NCBI RefSeq assembly: GCF_033568475.1
Contig: NC_133123.1
Span: 23,298,622-23,362,621, forward strand
Source: Henckelia pumila
Taxonomy: Eukaryota > Streptophyta > Magnoliopsida > Lamiales > Gesneriaceae
Direction: 5' to 3'
DNA: 64,000 nucleotides
Position 1 is the stretch's first letter. Every line of letters starts with the position of its first letter. Made by a program: the position numbers and the translations under genes. Below the pieces are notes generated by a model that saw only the letters and a list, made by a program, of their open reading frames with translations, was not told the DNA's origin and did not search any database. This document shows positions 22,468 through 34,384 of this stretch, one piece after another.

Positions 22468-23700
22468 TACCAGACCTGTCTGGGTTTTGAATTCCATTGG
22501 TGGGCCACTGAGGTGGACTTTGTGTGCCAGACCTGCCTGGGCTTTTAGTCCCACTGTTGTGGTCCATGCGTGCCACTGAGGTGGACTTTGAGTGCCAGAC
22601 CTGCCTGGGCTTTTAGTTCCACTGATGTGGTCCTTGCGTTCCACTGAAGTGGACTTTGAATGCCAGACCTGCCTGGGCTTTTAGTTCCACTGATGTGGTC
22701 CTTGCGTGCCACTGAAGTGAACTTTGAGTGTCAGACCTGCCTGGGCTTTTAGTTCCACTGATGTGGTCCTTGCATGCCACTGAAGTGGACTTTGAATGCC
22801 AGACCTGCCTGGGCTTTTAGTTCCGCTGATGTGGTCCTTGCGTGCCACTGAAGTGGACTTTGAGTGCCAGACCTTCCTGGGCTTTTAGTTCCACTGATGT
22901 GGTCCTTGCATGCCACTGAAGTGGACTTTGAATGCCAGACCTGCCTGGGATATTAGTTCCACTGATGTGGTCCTTGCGTGCCACTGAAGTGGACTTTGAG
23001 TGCCAGACCTGCCTGGGCTTTTAGTTCCACTGATGTGGTCCTTGCGTGCCACTGAAGTGGACTTTGAGTGCCAGACCTGCCTGGGCTTTTAGTTCCACTG
23101 ATGTGGTCCTTGCATGCCACTGAAGTGGACTTTGAATGCCAGACCTGCCTGGGCTTTTAGTTCCACTGATGTGGTCCTTGCGTGCCACTGAAGTGGACTT
23201 TGAGTGCCAGACCTGCCTGGGCTTTTAGTTCCACTGATGTGGTCCTTGCCTGCCACTGAAGTGGACTTTGAGTGCCAGAACTGCCTGGGCTTTTAGTTCC
23301 ACTGATGTGGTCCTTGCGTGCCACTGAAGTGGACTTTGAGTGCCAGACCTGCCTGGGCTTTTAGTTCCACTGATGTGGTCCTTGCATGCCACTGAAGTGG
23401 ACTTTGAGTGCCAGACCTGCCTGGGCTTTTAGTTCCACTGATGTGGTCCTTGCGTGCCACTGAAGTGGACTTTGAGTGCCAGACCTGCCTGGGCTTTTAG
23501 TTCCACTGATGTGGTCCTTGCATGCCACTGAAGTGGACTTTGAGTGCCAGACCTGCCTGGGCTTTTAGTTCCACTGATGTGGTCCTTGCATGCCACTGAA
23601 GTGGACTTTGAGTGCCAGACCTGCCTGGGCTTTTAGTTCCACTGATGTGGTCTTTGCGTGCCACTGAAGTGGACTTTGAGTGCCAGACCTGCCTGGGCTT
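22468..23700 (+). repeat. Array of about 18 68-bp tandem repeats in the Tat 3' region (copy 1)
   Basis: The period is exactly 68 bp (for example unit starts at 22845, 22913, 22981 and 23049). The unit reads CCACTGAAGTGGACTTTGAG, TGCCAGACCTGCCTGGGC, TTTTAGTTCCACTGATGTGG, TCCTTGCGTG. The first two units are diverged and the last is cut at GGGCTTTGTAAGG. Units alternate in a few diagnostic bases (GAGTG/GAATG, GCGTG/GCATG), a sign of higher-order amplification. The array sits between the 3' ends of the antisense gene and of pol, in the element's 3' untranslated region. Such 3' UTR tandem repeats are known in Tat/Ogre elements and can seed satellites. Confidence 0.93.
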
Positions 23701-23917
23701 TGTAAGGAATGTCTAAAAGTACTAATGCATTATAAGAAAAATTGGCTCCTACTGCGCGATTGTTTTTTTTTTTTTCTTAAAAACAAAATTGACATAAAAC
23801 AGGACTGACCCTGAGATAAATAAAAACAGGACTGACTTTCATAACGTAAAAAAACCCACTGGTTAAGGACCAACTTGATGAGTTATAGATACTGTGGTGA
23901 AACCCGGGCTGGCCTGC

Positions 23918-25540
23918 TTATGGATAGTATTTTTTCAAGTGCTGAGCATTCCGGGGCCTTTTACCCTTCTTGCCTTGGGCATCTTCCAGATAATATGCCG
24001 CAATTCCAGCTTTTCCTATTACTTTGAATGGGCCTTCATACTTGGCCTCCAGCTTTCCTCTTTCCCCTGGATGTTGTATCTTGCGCATAACCAGATCTCC
24101 CTCCTGAAAAACTTTAGGGTATACTCTTTTGTTGTAAGCCTGGGTCATTCGTTTACGATAGGCTGCGAGCCTAAGTGCTTCTCGGGACCTATGTTCTTCG
24201 AGTAAGTCCAAATCCATTGCTCGTAGTGCTGGATTGTTTGCCCCATACGCCATTATCCTCGCACTCTCTTGTCCAATTTCTGCCGGGAGAACTGCTTCCG
24301 TCCCATACACCATACTGAAAGGAGTTTCACCTGTACCAGATCGAGTTGTAGTTCGATAGGACCATAATACAGAAGGGAGTTCGTCTGCCAATTTTCCCTT
24401 AGCTGCATCTAGCCGTGTTTTGAGAGCTTGGACAATCATCCTGTTGGTAACCTCAACCTGTCCATTCCCTTGAGGGTATGCAACAGAGGTGAAAACTTGT
24501 TCAATCTTCATCTCTTGACACCATGCTCGAACTTTGGAGTCACAGAACTGCCTCCCATTGTCCGAGGCCAACCTGCGAGGGATTCCAAAACGGCATACTA
24601 TATTTTTCCACAGAAAATTGAGCACTTCATTTTCTGTAATTTTAGCTAGGGGCTCGGCCTCCACCCATTTAGAGAAATAGTCGACCGCGACCAATAAAAA
24701 CTTTCTTTGCCCCGTGCTAACAGGGAATGGTCCTACAATATCCATTCCCCACTGATCAAAAGAACAAGCAGCTACTACTGCCTTCATGTATTCTGCCGGT
24801 CTCCACTGTAAGTTAGCATGTCTCTGACAATTATAACATGAACTAACCAGAGCTGATAAGTCTTTTCGCATGGTAGGCCAGAAGAATCCTGCCAAAAGTG
24901 CTTTTCGAGCTAGGGCAAGACTGCCCAGGTGACTGCCACAAGATCCCTCATGAATTTATTGCAACACATAATTGGCCTCATCCGGGCCCAAGCATTTTAA
25001 CAAAGGCTGAGAGAAGGATCGCTTGAACAGAATCTGATTGATCATGACAAAGCGGAGGGCCCTTCTTTTTACTTCCCTTGCTTTTTTTATTATCGCTTGG
25101 CAGTTCTTTTGTAGTTAGATATTTGTGTATATCATACCTCCAATCCCCTTCTGGTACTTGGGCTAGCATGTCATCCAAAGTTTCCAGCTGGGAAACGAGC
25201 TCCCGACCCGTGACAATGGGATCCGGTCGGTCACTCAAAGTGCTGGCTAAATGGGCCAAGTGGTCAGCCTTGATGTTCTCTGTTTGGGGAATTAGCTCTA
25301 ATTTCAGATCTGTGAATCCTTCTTTGGCCTTGTCCAATGCATTGGCATATTTTCTCATTTTATCGTCTTTGACTTCAAACTTTCCATTGCCCTGTTGAAT
25401 AGCTAATTGGGAATCGGAATATAGGATAGCTCGGGAAACCCCCAAATTCCGCGCTGCCTTAAGGCCGAGTAACAAGGCCTCGTATTCTGATTCATTATTG
25501 GAGGCTCTGAAGTCTAGTCTGATTGAAATTTTAGTCTCTT
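23918..25540 (-). pseudogene. Tat integrase and partial archaeal-type RNase H (copy 1), truncated
   Basis: Integrase core FDQWGMDIVGPFP, RLASDNGRQFC and QGNGQVEVTNRMIV supply the three acidic residues, and the frame ends KGKRPRNAQHLKKYYP. A TAA at about 24957-24959 replaces the glutamate codon of copy 2 (QEIHEG), cutting the HHCC region off. Upstream, the archaeal-type RNase H reads from ETKISIRLDFRASNNESEYE to the block end, where its N-terminal half is missing because the duplicated block stops there. The same A-run frameshift between RNase H and integrase seen in copy 2 is present near 25080. Confidence 0.9.
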
Positions 25541-25731
25541 TTGGTATACACTGGATAAACCTCCGGACTAACACAATACCACAAACCACACTAGTCTGGT
25601 AAATTGCACTAGAAAAGCCAAGTACAACATGCTAGTTCAAGAAAATGTTTGTAGGAAAAATCGAACACCTGATTACGATCAAGTGCTTACCTACTCTATC
25701 AAATTGAAAACTATTTAGAGGCTTGGTAAGA
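25541..25731 (-). mobile_element. tRNA-SINE-like filler between the two block copies
   Basis: On the - strand it has a tRNA-like 5' part: TTGATAGAGTAGGTAAGC (A box), CACTTGATCGTAATCAGG, then TGTTCGATTTTTCC (B box). Further on GTGGTTTGTGGTATTGTGTT and GGAGGTTTATCCAGTG parallel the body of the SINEs at 16725-17160. It occupies exactly the space between the end of copy 1 and the start of copy 2. It is diverged from the other SINEs, so it is an older copy or a different subfamily. Confidence 0.65.
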
Positions 25732-25904
25732 TATTTTAGGCTCAGATAAACAAACATGAATATGAAGTATTTAATAATGGAGAAAAAAATAAATCTATAG
25801 GTGTAAAGACTCCAATTTTTTTTTATTTCATTCAGAAAAGCACACAAATATAAAAGGGTGGCGCCGATCTGATTTTTAATGTGTTTCTAAAATAAAAATA
25901 TTTG

Positions 25905-26745
25905 TCAAACTATTTTCAAAGAGTTTTAATGTTTTTATTTCAAATTATATAAATCAACATCGATATTTGTAATTTTAACAATTGAATCAGATCATACTTC
26001 AGAGTAGCCCATTCAAACCGAACCCTCCGAAGTAGATAAGTTGAGTTGGGTCATCCAGATTGTGTAATGCCTCAGCCTTATTTATAAAATAATTAAATAA
26101 CGACTTTCCGTATAAAATCGAGTGTTTTCCTTTAAAAAATTTAGGCTTCTTGCGAACAGTGTAACTAATAATATTTCCAAGAGCAATCGTCTGTGCCTGT
26201 GGACTTTGATCTATATCTACACGAAAAATAATATTTTTGAGATCATGGATCGAGCACAATAGAAGATCCTTGAGACTATCTAATAAGTTTTTGTGTAACA
26301 TGAAATATACCGAACAATATTTTTAATAAAATATTTTCAACGACTATTTTCAAAGAGTTTTAATGTTTTTATTTCAAATTATAAAAGTCAACATCGAAAT
26401 TTGAACAATTGAATCCTCTGAAGAAGATAAGGTTAGGTTGGGTTGGGCCATGCAGATTGTGTAGCCAAATTTATAAAATAATTAAATAACCATTTTTCAT
26501 ATAAAATCGAGTGTTTTCCATTAAAAAATTTAGACTTGTTGCAAAGCTTGTAGCTAGTAATATTTCCAAGAGTAGGCACATGTGACAGGTGGACTTTGAT
26601 CTGTGAAAATTAATATTTTTGAGAATATCGAGTATAACAGATCGAAGATTTTTGAGACAATCTAATAAGTTTCTGTATACTAGGAAATCTATTGTTTGAA
26701 CATATTTTAGTAAAATATTTTAACATTGGCCAAATTCTATTAGAA
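25905..26745. repeat. Diverged ~430-bp direct duplication (block copy 2)
   Basis: Same two-part direct duplication as at 8690-9530, carried along by the 17-kb duplication. The doubtful 100-residue frame of the first half lies at 25999-26301 and is identical in protein to its twin. Confidence 0.75.
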
Positions 26746-26855
26746 GTTGACTTGAACTTGAGTAGTTGATTTGTTCCTAATCATAATTTGAGAATTCGTT
26801 TCCATAAATATATAATTTTCCTAAGGAATTTGTTTCTCTTGTCACACGGGAGAAT

Positions 26856-27882
26856 TGTTATAAAGGTGTACTTTGAATTCTGAAAACGTGTACAACAACA
26901 GCAGCAACGGCAACAACAACTAGTCGAGGCGAGAGAATCTCTCTATCCGCAAGACGAAATTGCCCATTAACAGTGCTCAACGTTGGCAGCAATCGTCTCT
27001 AAGATACAACGACTAACGATCGTGATATAACAGCACTACAAATATCACGAACTTCAGCGAACGGAAATAAGTTTCAACTTTTCTTTGAGAAAGTGAGGGA
27101 GAGATTTTTCAGAAATCAGAAATCTGATATATACGTTATCAGATGTTTCTGTGTAAATTTTCTATGTTATAACCAACGTATATATAGTCTTATACATGAA
27201 ACAACACGTTTGAAGGCGTAAGGATGCAACCCATGACAAAAAAAGCCCAGAAAGAGTCGTGACTTTTCAAAACACAGAAGGTGCGCTCGGGCGGTAATTT
27301 TCTACCGCTCGAGCGCCAATCTTCTGTCTCACACCTAAAAGGTGTCGCGCGCGGGCGGTAATATTTTACCGCTCGGGCACACACCTACTTTGAACGGTGC
27401 GCTCGAGCGGTCATTTATTACCGCTCGGGTGCCCAAATTCTGTCCCGCGGTGATGCGCTCGAGCGGTAATTATTTACCACCCGGGCGCACTCAATTAAAT
27501 AATAAAATATTATTTTAAATAAATTTTATCCAAAAAGAATAATTTATCATAAGACCTCGCCTCACCTCGCCTCGCCGCGCCGGCCAGCCGGTCGCGCGCG
27601 CGTGTGTTTGTTGCATCGATTAGCGTCTTGCCCCTTTACAAAACATCTGGTGCCCTAAGGGCCCAATCCCATAAACCAAACATGGGTTATTTAAGGTGAA
27701 CAACAAATTGGAGTTGTTCCAATGTGGGACAATCAATTCCCCATTTCCCTCCAATTTATTTCACCAAATTTTTGAATTTTTCAATACTTGGGACAATTGT
27801 TTCAAGCCATTTGGGTCAATCATTTCAAACCCTTTCAAGCCCATTTCTTCCAACAATCATAATTCATTCAATATTTCCAACA
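26856..27882 (-). repeat. 3' LTR of copia element, block copy 2
   Basis: 1027 bp, as in copy 1, including the ~55 bp CTCGCC/GCGCGC stretch absent from the 5' LTR. Confidence 0.92.
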
Positions 27883-28470
27883 ATCCCCCACATGAATGAA
27901 TTTCACATAAATTATCATTCTCACTAGAAAGTCATTTTGAGTTATTCTTACATCAGGATAGGTAGCTTGTGGCTTTGAACCTACCGTAGTAAAATACTAT
28001 CGGATTTACTAGTTGCATAGTGACGCGATGTCTTGAACTAGTCAACCGTTTGTGTAAACCAAGACAATAGTACTTTCATAACAATACTCTAACATATTTT
28101 GTTCTCACGTTGTGTCCATTTCAGCCCTGGACCGTATCTTAGATTCATAAGTGTTGCAATCAAAGCGGCCAATATTTCGCACTTATATAGGTGATCTCCT
28201 ATCAAGAGTATCCTGCGTTACTCCACCTTATAGGTATAGGAATCATTAAAAGAAAACTTAACCTCACCACATTTTGCAAGTCATTTATACTTGGATATTT
28301 CAGGAATGAGAAAGTAACAATTCCAAGCACTCGGACTAATATTTATAACTTAGTTGTCCCATTGAACCAAAGTTTTGGGATCTCCAATTCTCAAGGTTGG
28401 GTTACCGCTATAAATATTTTTAATTTGTGGACTTTAACCCATTCCTCCAAGTAGTTTGTACATTTGATCT

Positions 28471-29973
28471 CTATTTATATTTTTTTGTAAGCGGATCCGC
28501 AAAGTTTTCCTTTGACTTCACATAGTCAACCGAAATAACCCCATTCGAGATCAATTGTCTTATGGTATTGTGTCTTCGACGAATATGTCGAGATTTACCA
28601 TTGTGCATACTACTTTGTGCTCTTCCTATTGCTGACTGACTGTCACAATGAATCGTAATGGAAGACACCGGTTTATTCCAACATGAAATATCTTTTAGAA
28701 AGTTTCGAAGCCACTCGGCTTCTTCTCCAGCTTTATCTAGAGCAATGAACTCGGACTCCATAGTCGACCGAGCTATACAAGTTTGTTTAGAGGATCTCCA
28801 TGACACCGCTCCTCCACCGATTGTGAACACATATCCACTCGTAGACTTGGAGTCTTTCGTGTCAGAAATCCAATTTGCATCACAATATTCTTCTAGGACT
28901 GCAGGATATTTTGTATACACTATTCCATAACTAGAAGTGTATTTCAAATATTCAAGCACTCTCATTAGTGCTTTCCAATGATCCTCACTTGGATTACTTA
29001 TGAATCGACTAAGTTTGTTTACAGTATATGCAAGATCAGGACGGGTACAGTTAGTTAAGTACATTAAACTTCCTATCACCCTTGCATATTCCACTTGTGA
29101 AACAGGTTCTCCTCTATTTTTGGCTAAATGTGTACCCAATTCCATAGGTGTTCTAGCCGGAGGACGATTTGTGGTATTAAATCGTTCAAGAACTTTTTCT
29201 ACATAATGAGTTTGTTATAACATAATTCCAGTAGGAAGTCTAGAGACTTTAATCCCTAGAATAATATCACACAATCCCAAATCCTTCATGTCAAAATGTT
29301 GTCTCAACATTTTCTTGGTTTTCACAATCAATTCACGGTTGCTGCCCATGATTAACATGTCATCTACATAAAGACAAACAATTACATATGCATTTGTAGT
29401 ACCTTTGATGTAGACACATTTATCACATTCATTTATTGTGAAACCATTTGACAACATTGCAGTGTCAAACTTTTGATGCCACTGTTTAGGTGCTTGTTTG
29501 AGTCCATACAATGACTTGACTAGTTTACACACCTTTCCTTCTTTTTCGGGTACAATAAACCCTTCTGGTTGTTTTATATATATTTCTTCGTCCAACTCTC
29601 CATTCAAAAACACTGTTTTAACATCCATTTGATGTATCTCTAGATCATGCAATGCTGCAATAGCTATGAGAACACGAATGGATGTTATTCTAGAAACAGG
29701 AGAGTAGGTATCGAAGAAATCATATCCCTCCTTTTGTCTAAAACCTTGAACCACTAATCGAGCTTTATATTTATCTATAAATCCATCTTCTTTGTATTTT
29801 CTTTTAAGAATCCACTTGGATCCTAAAGATTTACATCCCGGAGGGAGATCAACCAACTCCCACGTATGATTGTGCATGATGGAATCTATTTCATTTTGTA
29901 TGGCTTCCTTCCAAAAAAGAGCCTCAGGATTTGATAAAGCCTCTTGAAGAGTTCTTGGTTCATTATCTAACAT
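28471..29973 (-). pseudogene. copia reverse transcriptase and RNase H (block copy 2)
   Basis: RT 29215-29973 with CLYVDDMLIMGS; TAA; RNase H 28471-29145 with [12 protein letters not shown] and [13 protein letters not shown]. Residue 28 of the RT frame is glutamate (lysine in copy 1). Protein otherwise unchanged. Confidence 0.9.
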
Positions 29974-29997
29974 GTATGTTAGAAAATCAGGACCAAA

Positions 29998-30945
29998 CTA
30001 CTTTTCAACTCTTACACGCTTGCTGCGTCGTGGTTCCTCGTTGTTTTGTGGAGTTTCAGTTGTGTTTTCATGAGTTCGTTTGTACGAACTAATTTCTTTC
30101 CTTTCTTTACATGGAAAAATATTTTCAAAGAATACAACATTCCTTGACTCCATAATTGTGCCTTCATGTACACCAGGAATCATTGACTTATGTACTAAAA
30201 ATCGATATGCACTACTATTGTATGCATAACCAATAAATATACAGTCAACCGTTTTAGGCCCAATTTTTATTTGTTTTGGCTTAGGTATTTCTACTTTAGC
30301 CAAACACCCCCACACTTTGAGGTATTGGTAAGAAGGTTTACGACCTTTCCACTGTTCATATGGTGTTTCGTCTTTTCCTTTGATTGGAATCCGGTTTAGA
30401 ATGTAAGTTGCTGAGAGAATCGCTTCACCCCACATATTTTGAGGTAAGCCCGAATTTATTAACAACGCGTTCATCATTTCCTTTAATGTTTGATTTTTGC
30501 ATTCTGCAATTCCATTGGATTGAGGTGATTAAGGGGCTGTCGTTTGATGAATGATGCCTGAAGTTGAGCAAAATTATTCAAAAGGAGCCACATACTCTCC
30601 ACCTCGATCACTTCGAATCATTTTAATTTTCGAACTTCGTTGATTTTCAATCTCAGTCTTATATTTCTTGAAAGCTTCAATTGCTTCATCTTTGCATTTC
30701 AATAAATATACGTAACAAAATCTGGTGCAATCATCAATGAATGTTATAAAGTACTTATTTTCACCTCGTGTTTGTACCATTTTTAAATCACATACATCAG
30801 CATGTATTAATTCAAGTGGCGTAGTACTTCTCGTGACATTATGAAATGGAGTTTTAACCATTTTTGCTTCAACACAAATCTCACACTTATGTTGTGGATT
30901 TCTTTTAAACATAGGTATTACATTTAAATTTGCAAGTCTTTGCAA
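29998..30945 (-). pseudogene. copia integrase (block copy 2)
   Basis: HHCC cysteines ([10 protein letters not shown]), [10 protein letters not shown] and IRSDRGGEY are present. The interrupted stretch before SNGIAE has one stop fewer than copy 1, because TCA is kept where copy 1 has TGA. Still not translatable across its length. Confidence 0.87.
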
Positions 30946-30978
30946 CGTGTTGAAGTTAACATGTCCTAATCGTTCATG

Positions 30979-31761
30979 CTATATATCATAACTTTCAGTC
31001 AAGTAAGCAGAACCAATAACTTTATTCTTCGCCTCAAGGCGGGAAACATTCATTACATTCAACTTAAAGAGACCACTATCTTGGTACCCTTTCCCAACAA
31101 ATACACCAGATTTAGTTAACACAAATTTATCAGATTCAAATACCATTCTAAATCTAGCCTTGCTCAAGAGTGAACCAGAAACTAAGTTCTTTCGAATTTC
31201 TGGCACATGCAGCACATTCTTGAGCGTCACCTCTTTACCCGAGGTCATCTTCAACACCACATTTCCCACTCCCACAACTTCGGACGTTGCGGAGTTTTCC
31301 ATGAAAAACTTTCGATCCCCAACGGTGGCATAGGTGGAATACATATTTTTATCGGCACAAATGTGACTCGTAGAGCCGGTATCAATCCACCATCCTCTCG
31401 GATCATCCACCATGTTGGTCTCACAAATAACGGCACTTAAATCAATATCAGAAATTGCTAAAGGTACATACCTTTGTTCAACCAAGTTTGATTGATTTCG
31501 TTTCTGATTTGTGTTCTTTTTCTTTGGAATTCGGAAATCCCTTGCCATATGATTCGGTTTGCCACAGTTGTAGCAACTTCCTTGGAATTTCTTCGCTTTC
31601 CCCTTTTGCTTTCCATCATGAGGGCGCTTCCTCTTGTGACTCGTACTAGATTCCGCCAGATTTTCTTTGGCCTCGGTTTCCCTCTTTTTATGTGACTTGG
31701 CCTCGGTATTTCTGTTGTCCTCCTCAATGCGAAGTCGCACTATAAGATCTTCAAGTTTCAA
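30979..31761 (-). pseudogene. copia zinc knuckle and protease (block copy 2)
   Basis: Zinc knuckle [14 protein letters not shown] (last cysteine lost) and protease [10 protein letters not shown] as in copy 1. Residue 27 is arginine here and methionine in copy 1. Closed by the same TAG before HERLGHVNF. Confidence 0.85.
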
Positions 31762-31800
31762 CTCTTTACGTTTGTGCTTAAGGTAGTTTTTGAAGTCTTT

Positions 31801-32322
31801 TCACATAGGAGGCAACTTCTCAATGATATACGCGACTTGGAATGGTTCATTGATTTCCATCCCTTCGGCCAATAAGTCATGCAAGATGATTTGTATCTTT
31901 TGCACTTGACTCATTACAGTTTTTGAGTCTATCATCTTGAAGTCCAGAAATTTTCCAACCACGAACTTCTTTATACCTGCGTCTTTTGTTTTGTATTTCT
32001 TCTCCAAGGAATCCCAGAGTTCCTTGGCCGTCTTGACTGATGAATAAACACTATAGAGAGTGTCATCAAGGCCATTCAGAATATAGTTTCTGCACAGAAA
32101 ATCGCTGTGGTTCCATGCATCAACAACGGTCCTCCTTTGGGTGTCAGAATCGCCATCAACGACGATAGGGGGATCCTCCTTCAGAAATCTAGACAGATTG
32201 AGCGTTGTCAGATAGAACAGCATCTTCTGCTGCCAACGTTTGAAGTCGGCACCATAAAACTTTGGCGGCTTTTCTCCATGTGCAGGGGCGGAAGCGAGCG
32301 GAGTGAATAAAACGGTAGACAT
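31801..32322 (-). pseudogene. copia gag N-terminal part (block copy 2)
   Basis: Same 173-residue frame as copy 1 and the same TGA at its end. One residue near the C terminus differs (IIEKLPPM here, IIEKFPPM in copy 1). Confidence 0.85.
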
Positions 32323-32361
32323 CTTCAGAATCCGAGAAATACAAAAATTTCGTCTTGCGAT

Positions 32362-33333
32362 TGTTATAAAGGTGTACTTCGAATTCTGAAAACGTGTACA
32401 ACAACAGCAGCAACGGAAACAACAACTAGTCGAGGCAAGATAATCTCTCTATCCGCAAGACGAAATTGCCCGTTAACAGTGCTCAACGTTGGCGGCAATC
32501 ATCTCTAAGATACAATGACTAACGATCGTGATATAGCAGCACTACAAATATCACGAACTTCAGCGAACGAAAATAAGTTTCAACTTTCCTTTGAGAAAGT
32601 GAGGGAGAGATTTTTCAGAAATCAGAAATCTGATATATACGGTATCAGATGTTTCTGTGTAATTTTTCTGTGTTATAACCAACGTATATATAGTCTTATA
32701 CACGAAACAACACGTTTGAAGGCGTAAGGATGCAACACATGACAGAAAAAAGCCCAGAAAGAGTCGTGACTTTTCAGAACACAGAAGGTACGCTCGGGCG
32801 GTAATTTTCTACCGCTCGAGCGCCAATCTTCTGTCTCGCACCTAATAGGTGTCGCGCGCGGGCGGTAATATTTTACCGCTCGGGCGCACACCTACTTTGA
32901 ACGGTGTGCTCGAGCGGTCATTTATTACCGCTCGGGCGCCCAACTTCTGTCCCGCGGTGATGCGCTCGAGCGGTAATGATTTACCGCCCGGGCGCACTCA
33001 ATAAAATAATAAAATATTATTTTAAATAAATTTTATCGCCGGCCGGCCGCTCGCATGTTTGTTCCATCGATTAGCGTCTTGCCCCTTTACAAAACAACTG
33101 GTGCCCTAAGGGCCCAATCCCATAAACCAAACATGGGTTATTTAAGGTGAACAACAAATTGGAGTTGTTCCAATGTGGGACAACCAATTTCCCATTTCCC
33201 TCCAATTTATTTCACCAAATTTTTGAATTTTTCAATACTTGGGACAAGTGTTTCAAGCCATTTGAGTCAATCATTTCAAACCCTTTCAAGCCCATTTCTT
33301 CCAACAATCATAATTCATTCAATATTTCCAACA
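32362..33333 (-). repeat. 5' LTR of copia element, block copy 2
   Basis: 972 bp, matching the LTR at 15147-16118 with a few substitutions, hairpin set included at about 32785-32998. Confidence 0.92.
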
Positions 33334-33338
33334 AGAAT

Positions 33339-33920
33339 ATCCTACTTTCCTTTAAATTCGTCCATCTATTTTTATATATAGATTTCTGCCTTTCTCCTGT
33401 GAGTAAAATCGCAATCTGGCTACAATTTCTTCTCCAAGTTCATCTTCCACAATTTTAATTTCGCGAGTTCTCGAATAAAATTTTAGTCCGAGTTCCGTCG
33501 TTTCTGAAGCTCCCTCTTTTGTTTCGTTTATCTAACTTTGATCGCACTTATACTGCATGCTTTACATGCAAATTGATTAATTAATTTGTCACCATGAATG
33601 CAACTAATTCGAATGTCTTTTTTTGTTTATCGAATCAATAATAGTGTTGTTAAGTGAATATTGTAGATAAATCGGAAACAATGAAAAATTAAAGTAGTCT
33701 CGCCAAGGGCAGAGATCGGCGGAATTGGAAAGGTGCACCATCGAGATTCGAGAAAGATGGAGATCAACAAGGCAATTTAAATTATTTTATGCATAATATT
33801 GTAATTTATAATTTGTTTCGAATTAATTAATAAATATACGTGGAATATATATATATATATATATATATGTTATGATATAAACTTTAAACTAAATAGCAGG
33901 CAAGCAAGCACGGACTATAT
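33339..33920 (+). pseudogene. Decapitated F-box gene, 5' part only (block copy 2)
   Basis: Twin of 16124-16706: 5' UTR, ATGGAGATCAACAAG at about 33756, GC in place of the donor GT, intron with a shorter TA run, then loss of the F-box exon at a SINE. It shows that the exon loss predates the block duplication. Confidence 0.7.
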
Positions 33921-33929
33921 ATATATTTT

Positions 33930-34125
33930 TTGTGACGTGGACCCCCGAACTAACGCAATAGCCTGCAAACTACGTTAGTATACCACATTAATCAAGCACT
34001 GTGTGACGGGCTAGTCCAAGAAGGTGTTGGTAGGGAGAATATTCGAACTCCGACCTCTGGCCAAGAATTCACCTACTCCACCAACTTGAACACCCTCTTA
34101 GAGGCAATTGCCTCCTATTTAGTTT
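33930..34125 (-). mobile_element. tRNA-derived SINE, - strand (block copy 2)
   Basis: Twin of 16725-16915, with the same tRNA-like boxes on the - strand and only minor substitutions. Confidence 0.65.
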
Positions 34126-34181
34126 GCAACTGTGCATTATATATACGACATCGATTTGTTGCAAATATGGTGCGATATACT

Positions 34182-34371
34182 GGCTCCCCATGGAGGTGTC
34201 CAAGTAATTGGTGGAATAGGTGAATTCTTGGTGCGATATACTAGCCCCCGGCCCCCCATGTGGTTTACCTGACTAGCGTAGTTTGCAGGCTATTGCGTTA
34301 GTACGGAGGTTTACCCAGAGCGCACCGAAAGATAGCGGCTGTGGGTTTCCACATAAAAAAAAAATAAAATT
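34182..34371 (+). mobile_element. tRNA-derived SINE, + strand (block copy 2)
   Basis: Twin of 16973-17160 with the same flanking GGTGCGATATACT / GGTTCGATATACT duplication and a slightly longer A-run in its tail. Confidence 0.75.
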
Positions 34372-34384
34372 GGTTCGATATACT

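Larger units (their letters stand above)
8516..25540. repeat. 17-kb tandem duplication, copy 1
   Basis: From TATTTTAGGCTCAG at 8516 to GTCTCTT at about 25540 the sequence matches 25732-42846 almost base for base. The offset drifts from 17216 to 17306 through small indels: TA microsatellites, poly-T and poly-C runs, a 22-bp deletion in copy 1 near 17571, and one 68-bp unit. The block includes a complete copia element, F-box remnants, SINEs, a Tat LTR, the antisense gene, the 68-bp array and a truncated Tat pol. The copia TSD (AGAAT) and the left Tat TSD (AAGTT) are the same in both copies, so both insertions predate the duplication. Confidence 0.93.
18883..25540 (-). mobile_element. Truncated Tat-lineage gypsy element (3' two-thirds, block copy 1)
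   Basis: Contains the 3' LTR, the antisense gene, the 68-bp array and the integrase to mid RNase H part of pol. At 25540 it is cut and joined to a SINE-like filler. The missing portion (RT, protease, gag, 5' LTR) exists only once, after block copy 2, so this is a duplication fragment and not an independent insertion. Confidence 0.9.
26856..33333 (-). mobile_element. Complete but dead Ty1/copia element (block copy 2)
   Basis: Twin of 9641-16118 with LTRs 26856-27882 and 32362-33333 and the same AGAAT duplication at 26851-26855 and 33334-33338. It arose by the block duplication and not by transposition. It has the same main stops but lacks one nonsense codon found in copy 1. Confidence 0.95.

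Noticed and set aside
22468..23700. Regularly repeated 68-bp units as a CRISPR array
   Set aside because: Units are contiguous with no unique spacers, lie in a plant retrotransposon, and no cas-like genes exist.
25541..25731. A functional tRNA gene at the block joint
   Set aside because: A and B box-like motifs are present, but there is no cloverleaf with paired acceptor stem; the body continues as SINE.
9641..33333. Two independent insertions of the same copia element
   Set aside because: Identical TSD and identical flanks over kilobases show one insertion followed by block duplication.
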